From UBA4421 sp028228615 (GTDB lineage: Bacteria; Pseudomonadota; Gammaproteobacteria; Pseudomonadales; Azotimanducaceae): DNA of 64,000 nt. The notes beneath the pieces were generated by a model. The model saw only the letters and a program-made list of their open reading frames with translations, ran no database searches and was not told the DNA's origin. Within the stretch, counting starts at the first letter, position 1; every line of letters begins with the position of its first letter. Positions 8,901 to 16,847 of this stretch are shown here, one piece after another. A program made the translations under genes and the position numbers. The stretch lies in contig JAOJBS010000007.1 in assembly GCA_028228615.1 (NCBI GenBank), positions 43,282-107,281 on the forward strand, given 5' to 3'.

Positions 8901-10142
8901 GTGCCTAAGTTATTTGTCAGAGCGGAAGTTCAAGAGCGCGATAGCCAACTTGCGATCTCAGATGAGCAATCACTGCGATTACATTGGCGGTTGATTGGAG
9001 AGTCATCGGTTGAAGCGGGCATAAGCTCTGTACAAGAGTTCCCTTTACTCAAGCATGATCACGCCAATTGGCCTGAATCTCCCGAGCACATTATCGCCAT
9101 TATTCCCGGCGATGAAGTGCTGTTATTGGGCTGCGAAGTGCCCGGTCGAACGGCTGGCACAGTGAAAAAAGCTTTGCCTTATGCGCTAGAAGAATTTGTT
9201 GCCGGGGACATTGAAGATCTACATATTGCTCACGATAAAATCCGTCCAGGGCAGCCGGTTAAGTGTGCTTTGATCAGTAAACAACAGCTGAGTCAGTGGC
9301 AAGACTGTTTTAGTCGCGCAGAAATATATCCCGGAAATATCATCTCTGAAGGGCAATTGCTTACCGCTGAGGTGAATGCTTGCACATTAGTTTTTAACGA
9401 CGGCGAGGTCACGATTGCCACAAATGATGAAAGTGCCAGTGTGGCGAGGTCTGAAGTTTTGGGCCTTATATCAAACATAGCGTTAGATAAAGTCGTCTGT
9501 GTAGACGGCGAACTCACCGATATTGAGATCAGCCAACTTGATGCCAACGTGTTGATAGAAAATGACCAACGCGGTGGATTTGAGTATTTGGTCTCGCGTT
9601 TCAATACTGCAAACTTAATCAATTTACTCCAAGGTGAGTATAAAGTTACTGCATCTGCAAATGGCTCAAGCAGAGCTATTGCAGGCATTGTTGGGTTGTT
9701 AGGTATTTGGCTCGTTGTTGCCATGGTCTCATTTGGTGTTGAAGGTTATTGGGCGGAGAAGAAGGCAGATGAGCTGTCAGCAGAGGCCACCTCACTTTAT
9801 AAGGCCTTTTTTCCCGGAGACAGTGTGCCAGTAAGCCAAGGTCAATTAACCCGCAGGCTAAAGGCTAAGCTAGGCAGTCAGGCTGCTGGGGACGAAAATA
9901 CGCAAGGTTTTATCGACCTTCTGTCCAGAGTCTCAGGGGGTATTACTGGCGCAGACAAAATACAATCGCTGCGCTTCAACCATCAGCGCATGGAGCTCAC
10001 GTTTGAAATACTTCTGCCCGGCTTTAACGAACTCGACCCTCTGAAAGAGCGCGCGTCAGCTCAAGGTGTATTGCTTAAAGTGACCAACGCAGATAACGAT
10101 GGCAATGGCGTTAGAGCAAGATTGTCCGCAGAGTATCAATAG
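8901..10142 (+). CDS. gspL: Type II secretion protein GspL
   Basis: GspL anchors GspE at the membrane. The cytoplasmic N-terminal part (about residues 1-245) has the actin-like GspL fold with KKALPYALEEFVAGDIEDLH, followed by one membrane span near residues 255-275 (AGIVGLLGIWLVVAMVSFG) and a periplasmic ferredoxin-like region. The start is GTG 8901, nine bases after the gspK stop. Length 413 is normal. Confidence 0.92.
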   Translation: MPKLFVRAEVQERDSQLAISDEQSLRLHWRLIGESSVEAGISSVQEFPLLKHDHANWPESPEHIIAIIPGDEVLLLGCEVPGRTAGTVKKALPYALEEFVAGDIEDLHIAHDKIRPGQPVKCALISKQQLSQWQDCFSRAEIYPGNIISEGQLLTAEVNACTLVFNDGEVTIATNDESASVARSEVLGLISNIALDKVVCVDGELTDIEISQLDANVLIENDQRGGFEYLVSRFNTANLINLLQGEYKVTASANGSSRAIAGIVGLLGIWLVVAMVSFGVEGYWAEKKADELSAEATSLYKAFFPGDSVPVSQGQLTRRLKAKLGSQAAGDENTQGFIDLLSRVSGGITGADKIQSLRFNHQRMELTFEILLPGFNELDPLKERASAQGVLLKVTNADNDGNGVRARLSAEYQ

Positions 10143-10152
10143 AGTACAAATA

Positions 10153-10662
10153 ATGAACAGATTTACATTTATTTCTGAGCAGTTCCGTAACAGCAGTGTT
10201 GGCGCTTGGTATGCCGAAAAAAGCCCAACGGATCAAAAAGTCATTATCGCTATTGTGCTGCTTTGTTTAGGGTCAATAGTCTACCTAGCGATGTGGAAGC
10301 CGTTATTGGAATATCGTGACAGCCAAGCGTTGCGTTATGAGTGGGCGCAATCTTTGATTGATTGGGTGAGCCTGAACAAGAGTGCGTTGCAGGCCAGTGG
10401 CCAGAATCAGGGTGCGGGGCCTCAGCAAAAATCGCTTATTCCACTTGTTACAGCCGGCGCTAATCTAAGGCAGTTAAAGCTCAACCGGCTGCAGCCGGAA
10501 CAGGACGGAAGCGTTAGTATTTCTTTGCAATCGCAATCTTTTGATCAGTCGTTGCGCTGGATGGTGGATTTAGAAACCAACAACCACCTTTTGATTGATC
10601 GCATTAGCGTTGATAGGACAGAGAATGTGGGTTTGGTGAATATTCAGTTGCGGGTACAGTGA
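10153..10662 (+). CDS. gspM: Type II secretion protein GspM
   Basis: GspM (169 residues) pairs with GspL. It has a short cytoplasmic tail, one membrane span near residues 30-50 (VIIAIVLLCLGSIVYLAMW), then a periplasmic coil and a small ferredoxin-like domain. ATG 10153 lies ten bases after the gspL stop; the frame is open back to 10099, which would overlap gspL and is less likely. It is the last gene of the run; no gspN follows. Confidence 0.9.
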   Translation: MNRFTFISEQFRNSSVGAWYAEKSPTDQKVIIAIVLLCLGSIVYLAMWKPLLEYRDSQALRYEWAQSLIDWVSLNKSALQASGQNQGAGPQQKSLIPLVTAGANLRQLKLNRLQPEQDGSVSISLQSQSFDQSLRWMVDLETNNHLLIDRISVDRTENVGLVNIQLRVQ

Positions 10663-11073
10663 CACTAGCTTACCCGACCGATGAATTTTCTATCCGATAA
10701 AAACCCTTCTATTACGGCCTTTGACAGGACATTAGGCATTGCTGACTAAAGTTCCCAGCATTCCCAGCTGAGTTCTATCTGTTTTCTAGCTTGTTTCCTC
10801 TAAGTTTTCTAAATGCATGTCCTAAAATAGTGCAAATTGTGAATTACGCCGCGAGACAACGGCGGAGTCTGCCACCTTATCGTGCACGAATACCCCTTTG
10901 CTAATATTGTTACAGGGTTAGTCTAAGGTCGATATGTGGGCGCAATGCGTAGCTGTTCGATGGCGTGAGAAACAGCTAACGCAATAATAATTATTCAATC
11001 TAATAATTTTTGATTACATTGTTGTTTAGTTTTCGTGTATTTACATGTGATTGCAATGCAGTAAAAAATCGCT
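10663..11073. other. Intergenic gap between gspM and a convergent methyltransferase
   Basis: About 410 bases between two genes that face each other. AT-rich, especially 10981-11060. I see no open frame with a start and ribosome site, no T-run terminator and no repeat longer than a 5-bp stem at CGCCG/CGGCG near 10847-10864. It probably holds the 3' ends of both transcripts. Confidence 0.5.
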
Positions 11074-11940
11074 CTAGGGTTTTTGACATCGAAAAATATC
11101 GACTGGGTGGGGTAGACATGGGTTTACGCCGAGCCCGTCCGTAATCGACATTAAGAAATTCGAAATGTCATTGTGCAACCCTGCTGGCAATTCATCTAAG
11201 CGGGTTTGTACGATGAAATCCAAAATATTTCGACCGACTTCGGTCGCTTCCCCGAAGCATCCTTTAGCATTTAGAGTGGCACCAATGCGCGTTTCGCCAT
11301 AATCCAATCCACGTGCATCGAAGTGGGCTCTTACGTCATCGCTAAACCAACTTTTCTGCTCCATTTGATGTTGCCACATGAGATTGGCAACCGTATTCAG
11401 TGCTTCGTCAGGCGCTATTACTATGATCAATTCACCGCCCGGTTTTAGCGCTTTCAGCGCAGCATCGATGGCGTCATTTCGATCTTCTAGATAGTAAATG
11501 GAGTGTACAAAAAGAATCAGGTCGAACTGGTCTTCAAAAACTTGTTCTCCGAACTTTTGCAAGAGCACAGCAACATCGACTTGATCCGTTGCCTGCTTGT
11601 CCATGGTTTGGCTAAATTCAGCTGCCGATATTTCATTTGGTTCAATGCCGAGATAGGTAATCTGCTTCATCCTTGCCCGTGCGTATCGTAAAATGCTTTC
11701 GTCAAAAGCACCTGTACCACAGCCAACACTCAAAATAGCATTGGCGTCTTGCGACATCTTGGCGACGATGTTCGCTTCGAGCCAGCTCAAAAGCCCCAAT
11801 CGCTGATCACTGTTGGCTTCAAAAATTTCTAGGCACTTGGCGTAATAACTGTCATCTAAAGGATGTATTTGCGCTAGGTCTGTAACTGCTCGGTCAATCG
11901 ACCCAATTATCTTGTTTTGATGTGACGTATACAAATTCAT
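11074..11940 (-). CDS. SAM-dependent methyltransferase resembling histamine N-methyltransferase
   Basis: Class I methyltransferase, 288 residues. Motif I is ILSVGCGTGAFD (residues 69-80), and the post-motif region has LILFVHSIYYLED (141-153). From memory, the order of blocks follows vertebrate HNMT: an ILSIGGGAGE-like motif I, a MxYYVKD-like block, a long-helix insert, and a C-terminal SDDVRAHFDARGLDY then CFGEATE..NILDF stretch. I therefore infer methylation of an amine or imidazole. The substrate is not proven, but egtD and a second methyltransferase in the same neighbourhood make a histidine-derived substrate attractive. It diverges from the next gene across 179 bases. Confidence 0.7.
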   Translation of the reverse strand: MNLYTSHQNKIIGSIDRAVTDLAQIHPLDDSYYAKCLEIFEANSDQRLGLLSWLEANIVAKMSQDANAILSVGCGTGAFDESILRYARARMKQITYLGIEPNEISAAEFSQTMDKQATDQVDVAVLLQKFGEQVFEDQFDLILFVHSIYYLEDRNDAIDAALKALKPGGELIIVIAPDEALNTVANLMWQHQMEQKSWFSDDVRAHFDARGLDYGETRIGATLNAKGCFGEATEVGRNILDFIVQTRLDELPAGLHNDISNFLMSITDGLGVNPCLPHPVDIFRCQKP

Positions 11941-12119
11941 AGTTGAAACTATTTCCCAAAATCAGCGCTTATGCATAAAAGTACGGTCGCTTGAGCACCG
12001 ATAGCGTATACTAACAGAATTATTGAGAAGTTTACTGAGGGAGTGTGAATCTTCTCACTTTCAAACAAGCGTAATCTTTTGATGGTTACAATAAGAATTA
12101 AACAAATTGGTGCAAAGCT
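11941..12119. promoter_or_regulatory. Divergent promoter region of the methyltransferase cluster
   Basis: 179 bases separate the two divergent methyltransferase genes, so both promoters and any shared operator must lie here. The tract is AT-rich (12060-12110). I cannot assign -35/-10 boxes with confidence and see no clear palindrome. Confidence 0.5.
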
Positions 12120-13031
12120 ATGAGTCGACCCCTTCCTGCTGCGGCAGATGCAGATACCTTTGACCGGAGTTGTGCCCACTGGAGTGCCGACGGTCGTGAG
12201 GGTATGGACAACTTTTATACCTATGCAACGGTCGATTACAGGCATTTGGCCGGTTTGATTGATTGGACTGCTTTGATGGCCTCGTTGGCGAAGCAAGCAG
12301 GTGTTCTGCAGTTAGCGGACATCGCATGCGGCAGTGGTAAATTTCCGGCGGCGCTTATAGAACATACAACCTTGCCCGAATTGATGGACGCAGAAGGTAA
12401 ATCCATTCAAGTGCTTTACGACCTTTTGGATCCCAGTACCTTTGCCATCGAGGAAGCGGCAGCAGTACTCAAGTCGCCTTTTGTAGAACGCGATCACTAT
12501 TGCTGCAGACTGCAAGACTGGCAGCCCAAGCCGGGCACCTATGATCTGAGCTGGGCAATTCACGCACTTTATTGCGTTCCGGCGGAGGAGATGAACGAAT
12601 GCATATCAATCGTAAAAAGTGGCATGGGGGCCGATGGCATCGGTATCGTGGCTCAATCTAACCGCAGTGGACACTATATCCGCTTTTATGAACATTTCTT
12701 AGACAGCATCCACGGTGGCAACGGTACGCTTTTCAGCGCTGCCGAAGACGTAGATAAAGCCGCAGAAAATGTTGGCTTTCAGAGACAAAGCCGGACGCTG
12801 AATTATGACACCGTAATTGACGAAAATGATCGTCAAGCGCTCGAATCCTACCTTCAACGTTGCGCTTTTGATGACTCTATATCTTTGGATCAAATGTTGG
12901 ATAGCGGAAGCCTAGGGCAATACTTGGCCAGTACCAAAACGCAGGGCGCCTATCGTTTTCAGCAATCTGTTGACGTTATAGTATTCGGCAACGATTTGTC
13001 CTCGTTCAATTTTTGGATGCAAGGCGAGTGA
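12120..13031 (+). CDS. Class I SAM-dependent methyltransferase (HNMT-like pattern)
   Basis: A 303-residue methyltransferase. Motif I is LADIACGSGKF (65-75), the acidic end of strand 2 is VLYDLLDPS (98-106), and YDLSWAIHALYCVP (141-154) parallels FDLILFVHSIYYLED in the divergent neighbour. That shared H-x-h-Y-x-h block suggests the two enzymes belong to the same broad HNMT-like group, although overall identity looks low. The substrate is unknown. It overlaps the dioxygenase gene by four bases (GTGA at 13028-13031), so the two are translationally coupled and likely act on the same compound. Confidence 0.65.
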   Translation: MSRPLPAAADADTFDRSCAHWSADGREGMDNFYTYATVDYRHLAGLIDWTALMASLAKQAGVLQLADIACGSGKFPAALIEHTTLPELMDAEGKSIQVLYDLLDPSTFAIEEAAAVLKSPFVERDHYCCRLQDWQPKPGTYDLSWAIHALYCVPAEEMNECISIVKSGMGADGIGIVAQSNRSGHYIRFYEHFLDSIHGGNGTLFSAAEDVDKAAENVGFQRQSRTLNYDTVIDENDRQALESYLQRCAFDDSISLDQMLDSGSLGQYLASTKTQGAYRFQQSVDVIVFGNDLSSFNFWMQGE

Positions 13032-14053
13032 TAGAGCCTACTGACTCGCCGCCCCAACCAGAGTCATACGAGTATTTGTCCAAAGCTCAACAGGCAAGCG
13101 AAGACGTTGCCTCGCAGTGGGACCAAGACAACCAGCAATGGTGGAATTGGTATATGACGCTGGCGGATAATGAGCGTGATCAAAATAGTTTGGCCATTAA
13201 GCCCGCGCCGTTTAGCCTACAATCACCTATTGAAATTGACGAATCAACACTCGGACAGATACAGGGCGCACTTTCAGTGCCCTACGAATTGTCTGCGGAT
13301 GCGATTGAGCAATTTACCCGGGAAGGTTACATCAAGCTCAAAAACGTCATCGACCCTGACCACCTAACGCTTCTCAGACATCGCATTAACAGTATCTTAA
13401 TTGACGCCCTGGGCGCTGAGCCTGGTTTAGCTTTTCGAAGTGAGGAGATGATGTGGCTTCACGATGAGCTGGTGCGACATTTTGTCTTGAGCAAGCGCAT
13501 CGCGCAAATTGCGAGCGAGCTCCTAGGTGTGCAAGCGGTTCGTTTGTATCACGACAATGCATTATCTAAAGAGCCTGGCTGTGGGCGCACACCCTGGCAT
13601 TATGACTACCATCACTTTCCTATCGATAGTCAAAATGTTTGCACCGCCTGGATTCCGTTGCAACCCATTCCAAGGGAAATGGGACCGCTTGCATTTGCGG
13701 CAGGCATAGAAACCTACAAACTTGTTAAAGACCTGCCTTTTAACAAATTTGATTCAAGCTATGATCAGCAGCTAAGCCAAATTTTTGCCGATAGGCTGAT
13801 TCCCATTGATGATGGTAGCTTTGATTTAGGTGAAATCAGCTTTCACCACACCTTATCGTTTCATACCGCCGGCGCCAATAGGACTAACGAATCACGCATG
13901 GCATTAGCGACAACCTATTTTGAAGACGGTGCGCGTCTTGTCTCAAATCCGACCATGATCTCGGGTGAGTTTCACAAATTTATGCCAGCAATCGAACCAG
14001 GCGACACCATTGACAGTGCATACAATCCTGTATGCTATTCATGCGCTGATTAA
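13028..14053 (+). CDS. PhyH-type Fe(II)/2-oxoglutarate dioxygenase
   Basis: Phytanoyl-CoA dioxygenase superfamily oxygenase, 341 residues from GTG 13028, chosen because it overlaps the upstream stop by four bases. The iron ligands are visible: H191-Y-D193 in TPWHYDYHHF, distal H279 in SFHTAGANRTNESR, and R290 to bind the 2-oxoglutarate carboxylate. The family hydroxylates or desaturates small molecules with O2 and 2-oxoglutarate. About 90 N-terminal residues rich in Trp and Gln (WDQDNQQWWNWY) precede the core and look unusual. In this cluster it may oxidise a methylated amino acid such as hercynine; that is inference. Confidence 0.8.
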   Translation: MIEPTDSPPQPESYEYLSKAQQASEDVASQWDQDNQQWWNWYMTLADNERDQNSLAIKPAPFSLQSPIEIDESTLGQIQGALSVPYELSADAIEQFTREGYIKLKNVIDPDHLTLLRHRINSILIDALGAEPGLAFRSEEMMWLHDELVRHFVLSKRIAQIASELLGVQAVRLYHDNALSKEPGCGRTPWHYDYHHFPIDSQNVCTAWIPLQPIPREMGPLAFAAGIETYKLVKDLPFNKFDSSYDQQLSQIFADRLIPIDDGSFDLGEISFHHTLSFHTAGANRTNESRMALATTYFEDGARLVSNPTMISGEFHKFMPAIEPGDTIDSAYNPVCYSCAD

Positions 14054-14085
14054 CTCGCAAATGAGAATGTTATGAGTAGGTCTTT

Positions 14086-15393
14086 ATGAATAGGTCTGAA
14101 AAACCAACGTTTGGTATTAGTCTTGCGGATTCACCGCGCTTAATGACGATGATCGCGCTCATTATCGCGGGAGAGGCGATATTCTCCCTACCGTTTCACG
14201 TAACCCGGTTCTTTCGTCCCACATTCTTGGAAGTGTTCGAGTTCAGTAACATGCAGTTGGGGCTTGTTCAAGCTTCCTATGGCGTGATTGCAATGTTGGC
14301 CTATTTTCCAGGTGGGCAGCTCGCCGATATGTTTTCTGCCCGCAAACTCCTAGCGGCCTCGCTTATCGCGACAGGGCTTGGCGGACTCTACTTTGCGCAG
14401 ATTCCAACCTACCAAGGCCTGCACTTACTCTTTGGCTTTTGGGGGTTTACCACCATCCTGTTATTTTGGGGTGCGCTGATTCGAGCAACACGCGAGTGGG
14501 GCGCGGTCTCAGCACAAGGCCGCGCTTTCGGCATATTAGATGGTGGCCGCGGGTTATTCGCGGCGTTGATTGGCGTGATCGCGGTTTTTGTCTTACGTAG
14601 TTTTTTTCCTGACGATGTGGCAATGGCCACGGATGCGGAGCGCATTTTAGCGCTCCAGTATGTGATTTATTGCTATACGCTTTTCACATTTTTGGCAGTG
14701 CCTTTAGTTTGGTTGTGCGTGCCTGAACCGGCAGTGGACCTGGTCAACGCGAATTTAATCGCCAACAGGGCAGGTCTGGTAAAACGTACGATTGATGTCA
14801 TGAGATTACCAACCGTTTGGTTACAATCACTCATTATTGTAGCGGCCTACGTGGGGTACAAGGGCATCGACAATTATTCTCTGTTCGCCTATACGGCATA
14901 TGGGTTAAATGAAGTGGAGGCCGCTGAGTTGACTGCCTACAGCGTTTGGATACGTCCGCTTGCCGCCGTTAGTGCTGGTCTTCTGGCGGACCGTATTTTG
15001 CCGTCCCGGGCAACAGCCTTATGCTTTGCACTTATGATATTTTGTTTTGGATTTCTTTCCTTCGACACCCCGAATGTGTCCCTGATTTGGATTCTGTTCG
15101 CTAATGTGATTGTCACGAGTGCTGCAGTATTTGGGCTGCGCGGCATCTATTTTGCGATGTTCGAGGAGGGTCAAGTGCCGGCCCTCGAAACGGGTACCGC
15201 GACGGGGTTGGTTTCTGTCATTGGTTTTACGCCGGATATTTTCATGGGTCCTATGTCTGGTTGGATTTTGGACCGCTCTCCGGGTTTGCAAGGTCATCAA
15301 GACTTTTATCTTTTGATGGCCTGCGTTGCATTTCTCGGACTACTTGCAAGCGTGTTGTTTGGTCTTCTTGCAAGAAAGCCTGTTCGCAGCTGA
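14086..15393 (+). CDS. MFS transporter in the egtD cluster
   Basis: Twelve-span major facilitator, 435 residues. The loop 2-3 signature appears as GGQLADMFSARKLL (about residues 85-98) and a second-half equivalent as GLLADRILPSRA. It lies between the dioxygenase and egtD, same strand, 32 bases after the former, so it likely exports or imports the cluster's product or precursor (inference). The start region is a near-tandem duplication: ATGAGTAGGTCTTT at 14072 and ATGAATAGGTCTGA at 14086. Only the second ATG opens this frame. Confidence 0.85.
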   Translation: MNRSEKPTFGISLADSPRLMTMIALIIAGEAIFSLPFHVTRFFRPTFLEVFEFSNMQLGLVQASYGVIAMLAYFPGGQLADMFSARKLLAASLIATGLGGLYFAQIPTYQGLHLLFGFWGFTTILLFWGALIRATREWGAVSAQGRAFGILDGGRGLFAALIGVIAVFVLRSFFPDDVAMATDAERILALQYVIYCYTLFTFLAVPLVWLCVPEPAVDLVNANLIANRAGLVKRTIDVMRLPTVWLQSLIIVAAYVGYKGIDNYSLFAYTAYGLNEVEAAELTAYSVWIRPLAAVSAGLLADRILPSRATALCFALMIFCFGFLSFDTPNVSLIWILFANVIVTSAAVFGLRGIYFAMFEEGQVPALETGTATGLVSVIGFTPDIFMGPMSGWILDRSPGLQGHQDFYLLMACVAFLGLLASVLFGLLARKPVRS

Positions 15394-15434
15394 AGCAAAA
15401 ATTCTATGGAGCAACAATTTACTAGCAAGCGGCT

Positions 15435-15478
15435 AACAACTAACTAACAGCTAACTAACACCTAACTAACACCTAAGG
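15435..15478. repeat. Four tandem 11-bp units upstream of egtD
   Basis: Units are AACAACTAACT, AACAGCTAACT, AACACCTAACT and AACACCTAAGG: constant AAC, two or three variable bases, then TAACT. The 11-bp period is about one DNA helix turn, so a protein could contact the same face at each unit. It lies 250 bases before egtD and 42 after the MFS stop. Confidence 0.8.
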
Positions 15479-15689
15479 CGCAAACAAACGCGCGCTAGAA
15501 TTGTCCGTAATTTGTATAACTTATAACGTTGATTGAACTAAACTCTGTCGAAGGCAAGGTCACTCGTTCTTTATCTTTGTATTACGTTCTTCGTGTTCAA
15601 TTTTCTGTAAACTAAACACAGCTGGTTATTCGATTGCATTCACTTGCGCTTGTGCAATTTAGCATCCCTACACATCCACCCCTTAAAAG

Positions 15690-15712
15690 CGTTGGTTTTA
15701 GATTGACCAACG
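15690..15712. repeat. Hairpin just upstream of egtD
   Basis: Seven-base perfect arms CGTTGGT and ACCAACG around a 9-base AT-rich loop, ending 15 bases before the egtD ATG. It could be an operator or a leader hairpin that affects ribosome access; no strong Shine-Dalgarno is otherwise visible. Confidence 0.45.
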
Positions 15713-15727
15713 TAGCGAGTCTAATTA

Positions 15728-16672
15728 ATGCTTGAAACAATGAGTGATTCTCAAAATATGTTCGAAGACGACGTGATTAATGGGCTTTCTCAAGTCCCAA
15801 AAACTATTCCTTGCCGATGGCTTTATGACGAAAGGGGCTCAGAACTTTTTGAGGACATTACCGTGCAGCCGGAATATTACCCGACCCGCACAGAAACGTG
15901 CATTTTGTCGCAATACGCTGCAGAAATCGCAGCGCACGTAGGCCCTCACTCAACAGTGGTTGAGTATGGTGCTGGTGCCTCGGTCAAAACCCGCATACTC
16001 ATCGACGCGCTCGAAGAACTCAGTACTTACATACCCATTGATATCTCAGCAGAATTTTTGCAGACCAGTGCTGCTTCACTGCAGGAAGACTATCCAAATC
16101 TTAATATTGAGCCAGTTGTTGCTGACTTTTTATCCACCGTCGATTTACCTGAAAAATCAGGCGGGGGAGCTCGGGTCGGTTTCTTTCCTGGGTCTACTAT
16201 CGGTAATCTTGAGCGCGCAGAAATAACGGGCTTCATGCAGCGCGCACGTGAGGATCTAGGTGCAGGTGCAAAATTTGTGTTGGGTGCGGACTTGAAAAAA
16301 GATCCCAATATTCTAATTCCAGCCTATGACGATTCCGCCGGTATTACGTCTGAGTTCAATCTCAATTTGCTCAGGCGGATCAATGGAGAGTTGGACGCCA
16401 ACTTTGATGTAGCCTCTTTTAATCATGAAGCCAGATGGAACAATGATGATGCAAGAATAGAAATGCATTTGGTCAGCGAGCGAGACCAATCTGTTGAAAT
16501 ATCAGGCAAAACATTCGATTTCCGACAGGGTGAAACCATTCATACCGAAAACTCTAGAAAGTTCGAGATTGATGCTCTTAAAGCACTCATCGGGCAGTGT
16601 GGCTGGCAAATGGCAGATAGCTGGGTGGACAAAGACAGTCTCTTTTCGGTGTTGTTATTCAAGGCCATTTAG
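15728..16672 (+). CDS. egtD: L-histidine N-alpha-methyltransferase (hercynine synthase)
   Basis: EgtD trimethylates L-histidine to hercynine (histidine betaine) using three SAM. SAM-binding EYGAGASVKTRIL (79-91) and FFPGSTIGNL (152-161) are present. From memory of M. smegmatis EgtD, substrate residues Y56, N166, Y206, M252, E282 and S284 match here Y51, N160, Y200 (PAYDDSAG), M246 (RIEMHL), E274 and S276 (HTENSRKF). This supports histidine rather than another amino acid as substrate. Length 314 is normal. No EgtB/OvoA sulfoxide synthase, EgtC or EgtE gene lies in the window, so the cluster seems to stop at, or divert, hercynine. The in-frame ATG at 15740 is an alternative start. Confidence 0.92.
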   Translation: MLETMSDSQNMFEDDVINGLSQVPKTIPCRWLYDERGSELFEDITVQPEYYPTRTETCILSQYAAEIAAHVGPHSTVVEYGAGASVKTRILIDALEELSTYIPIDISAEFLQTSAASLQEDYPNLNIEPVVADFLSTVDLPEKSGGGARVGFFPGSTIGNLERAEITGFMQRAREDLGAGAKFVLGADLKKDPNILIPAYDDSAGITSEFNLNLLRRINGELDANFDVASFNHEARWNNDDARIEMHLVSERDQSVEISGKTFDFRQGETIHTENSRKFEIDALKALIGQCGWQMADSWVDKDSLFSVLLFKAI

Positions 16673-16794
16673 AATTTGAAACGCCTTATTGCCAGAAGCC
16701 GTGGCAAAAGTTGGCGAGCACGCGAATAGGCAAAGGTGTTTTGCTAGATATAACGAAGCGGTTAAGATTTTTGCTGCTTGACCCATCTTTAAAA

Positions 16795-16830
16795 AATGTG
16801 TTTTGTTAACCAAATCTTCAAAAACACATT
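16795..16830. repeat. 10-bp inverted repeat upstream of the SDR gene
   Basis: AATGTGTTTT and AAAACACATT are perfect arms separated by 16 bases, ending 17 bases before the SDR start. The position fits an operator overlapping the promoter or leader. No T-run follows that would make it a terminator of egtD. Confidence 0.5.
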
Positions 16831-16847
16831 AAACAAGGGGTTTAGCG

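Larger units (their letters stand above)
15394..15727. other. Gap before egtD with repeats and a hairpin
   Basis: 334 bases on the coding strand between the MFS gene and egtD. It contains the 11-bp repeat array described separately (15435-15478) and a hairpin CGTTGGT/ACCAACG (15690-15712) just before the egtD start. No gene is seen. Its length and content suggest that egtD has its own promoter. Confidence 0.5.

Noticed and set aside
13013..13027. TTG 13013 as start of the dioxygenase
   Set aside because: It would lengthen the overlap with the methyltransferase gene; GTG 13028 gives the usual 4-base coupling.
15394..15480. CRISPR array at the CTAAC repeats
   Set aside because: Units are 11 bp with no spacers; CRISPR repeats are longer and separated by unique spacers, and there are no cas genes. 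The Cas4-like domain at 54.4-56.8 kb is part of a DinG-like repair helicase.
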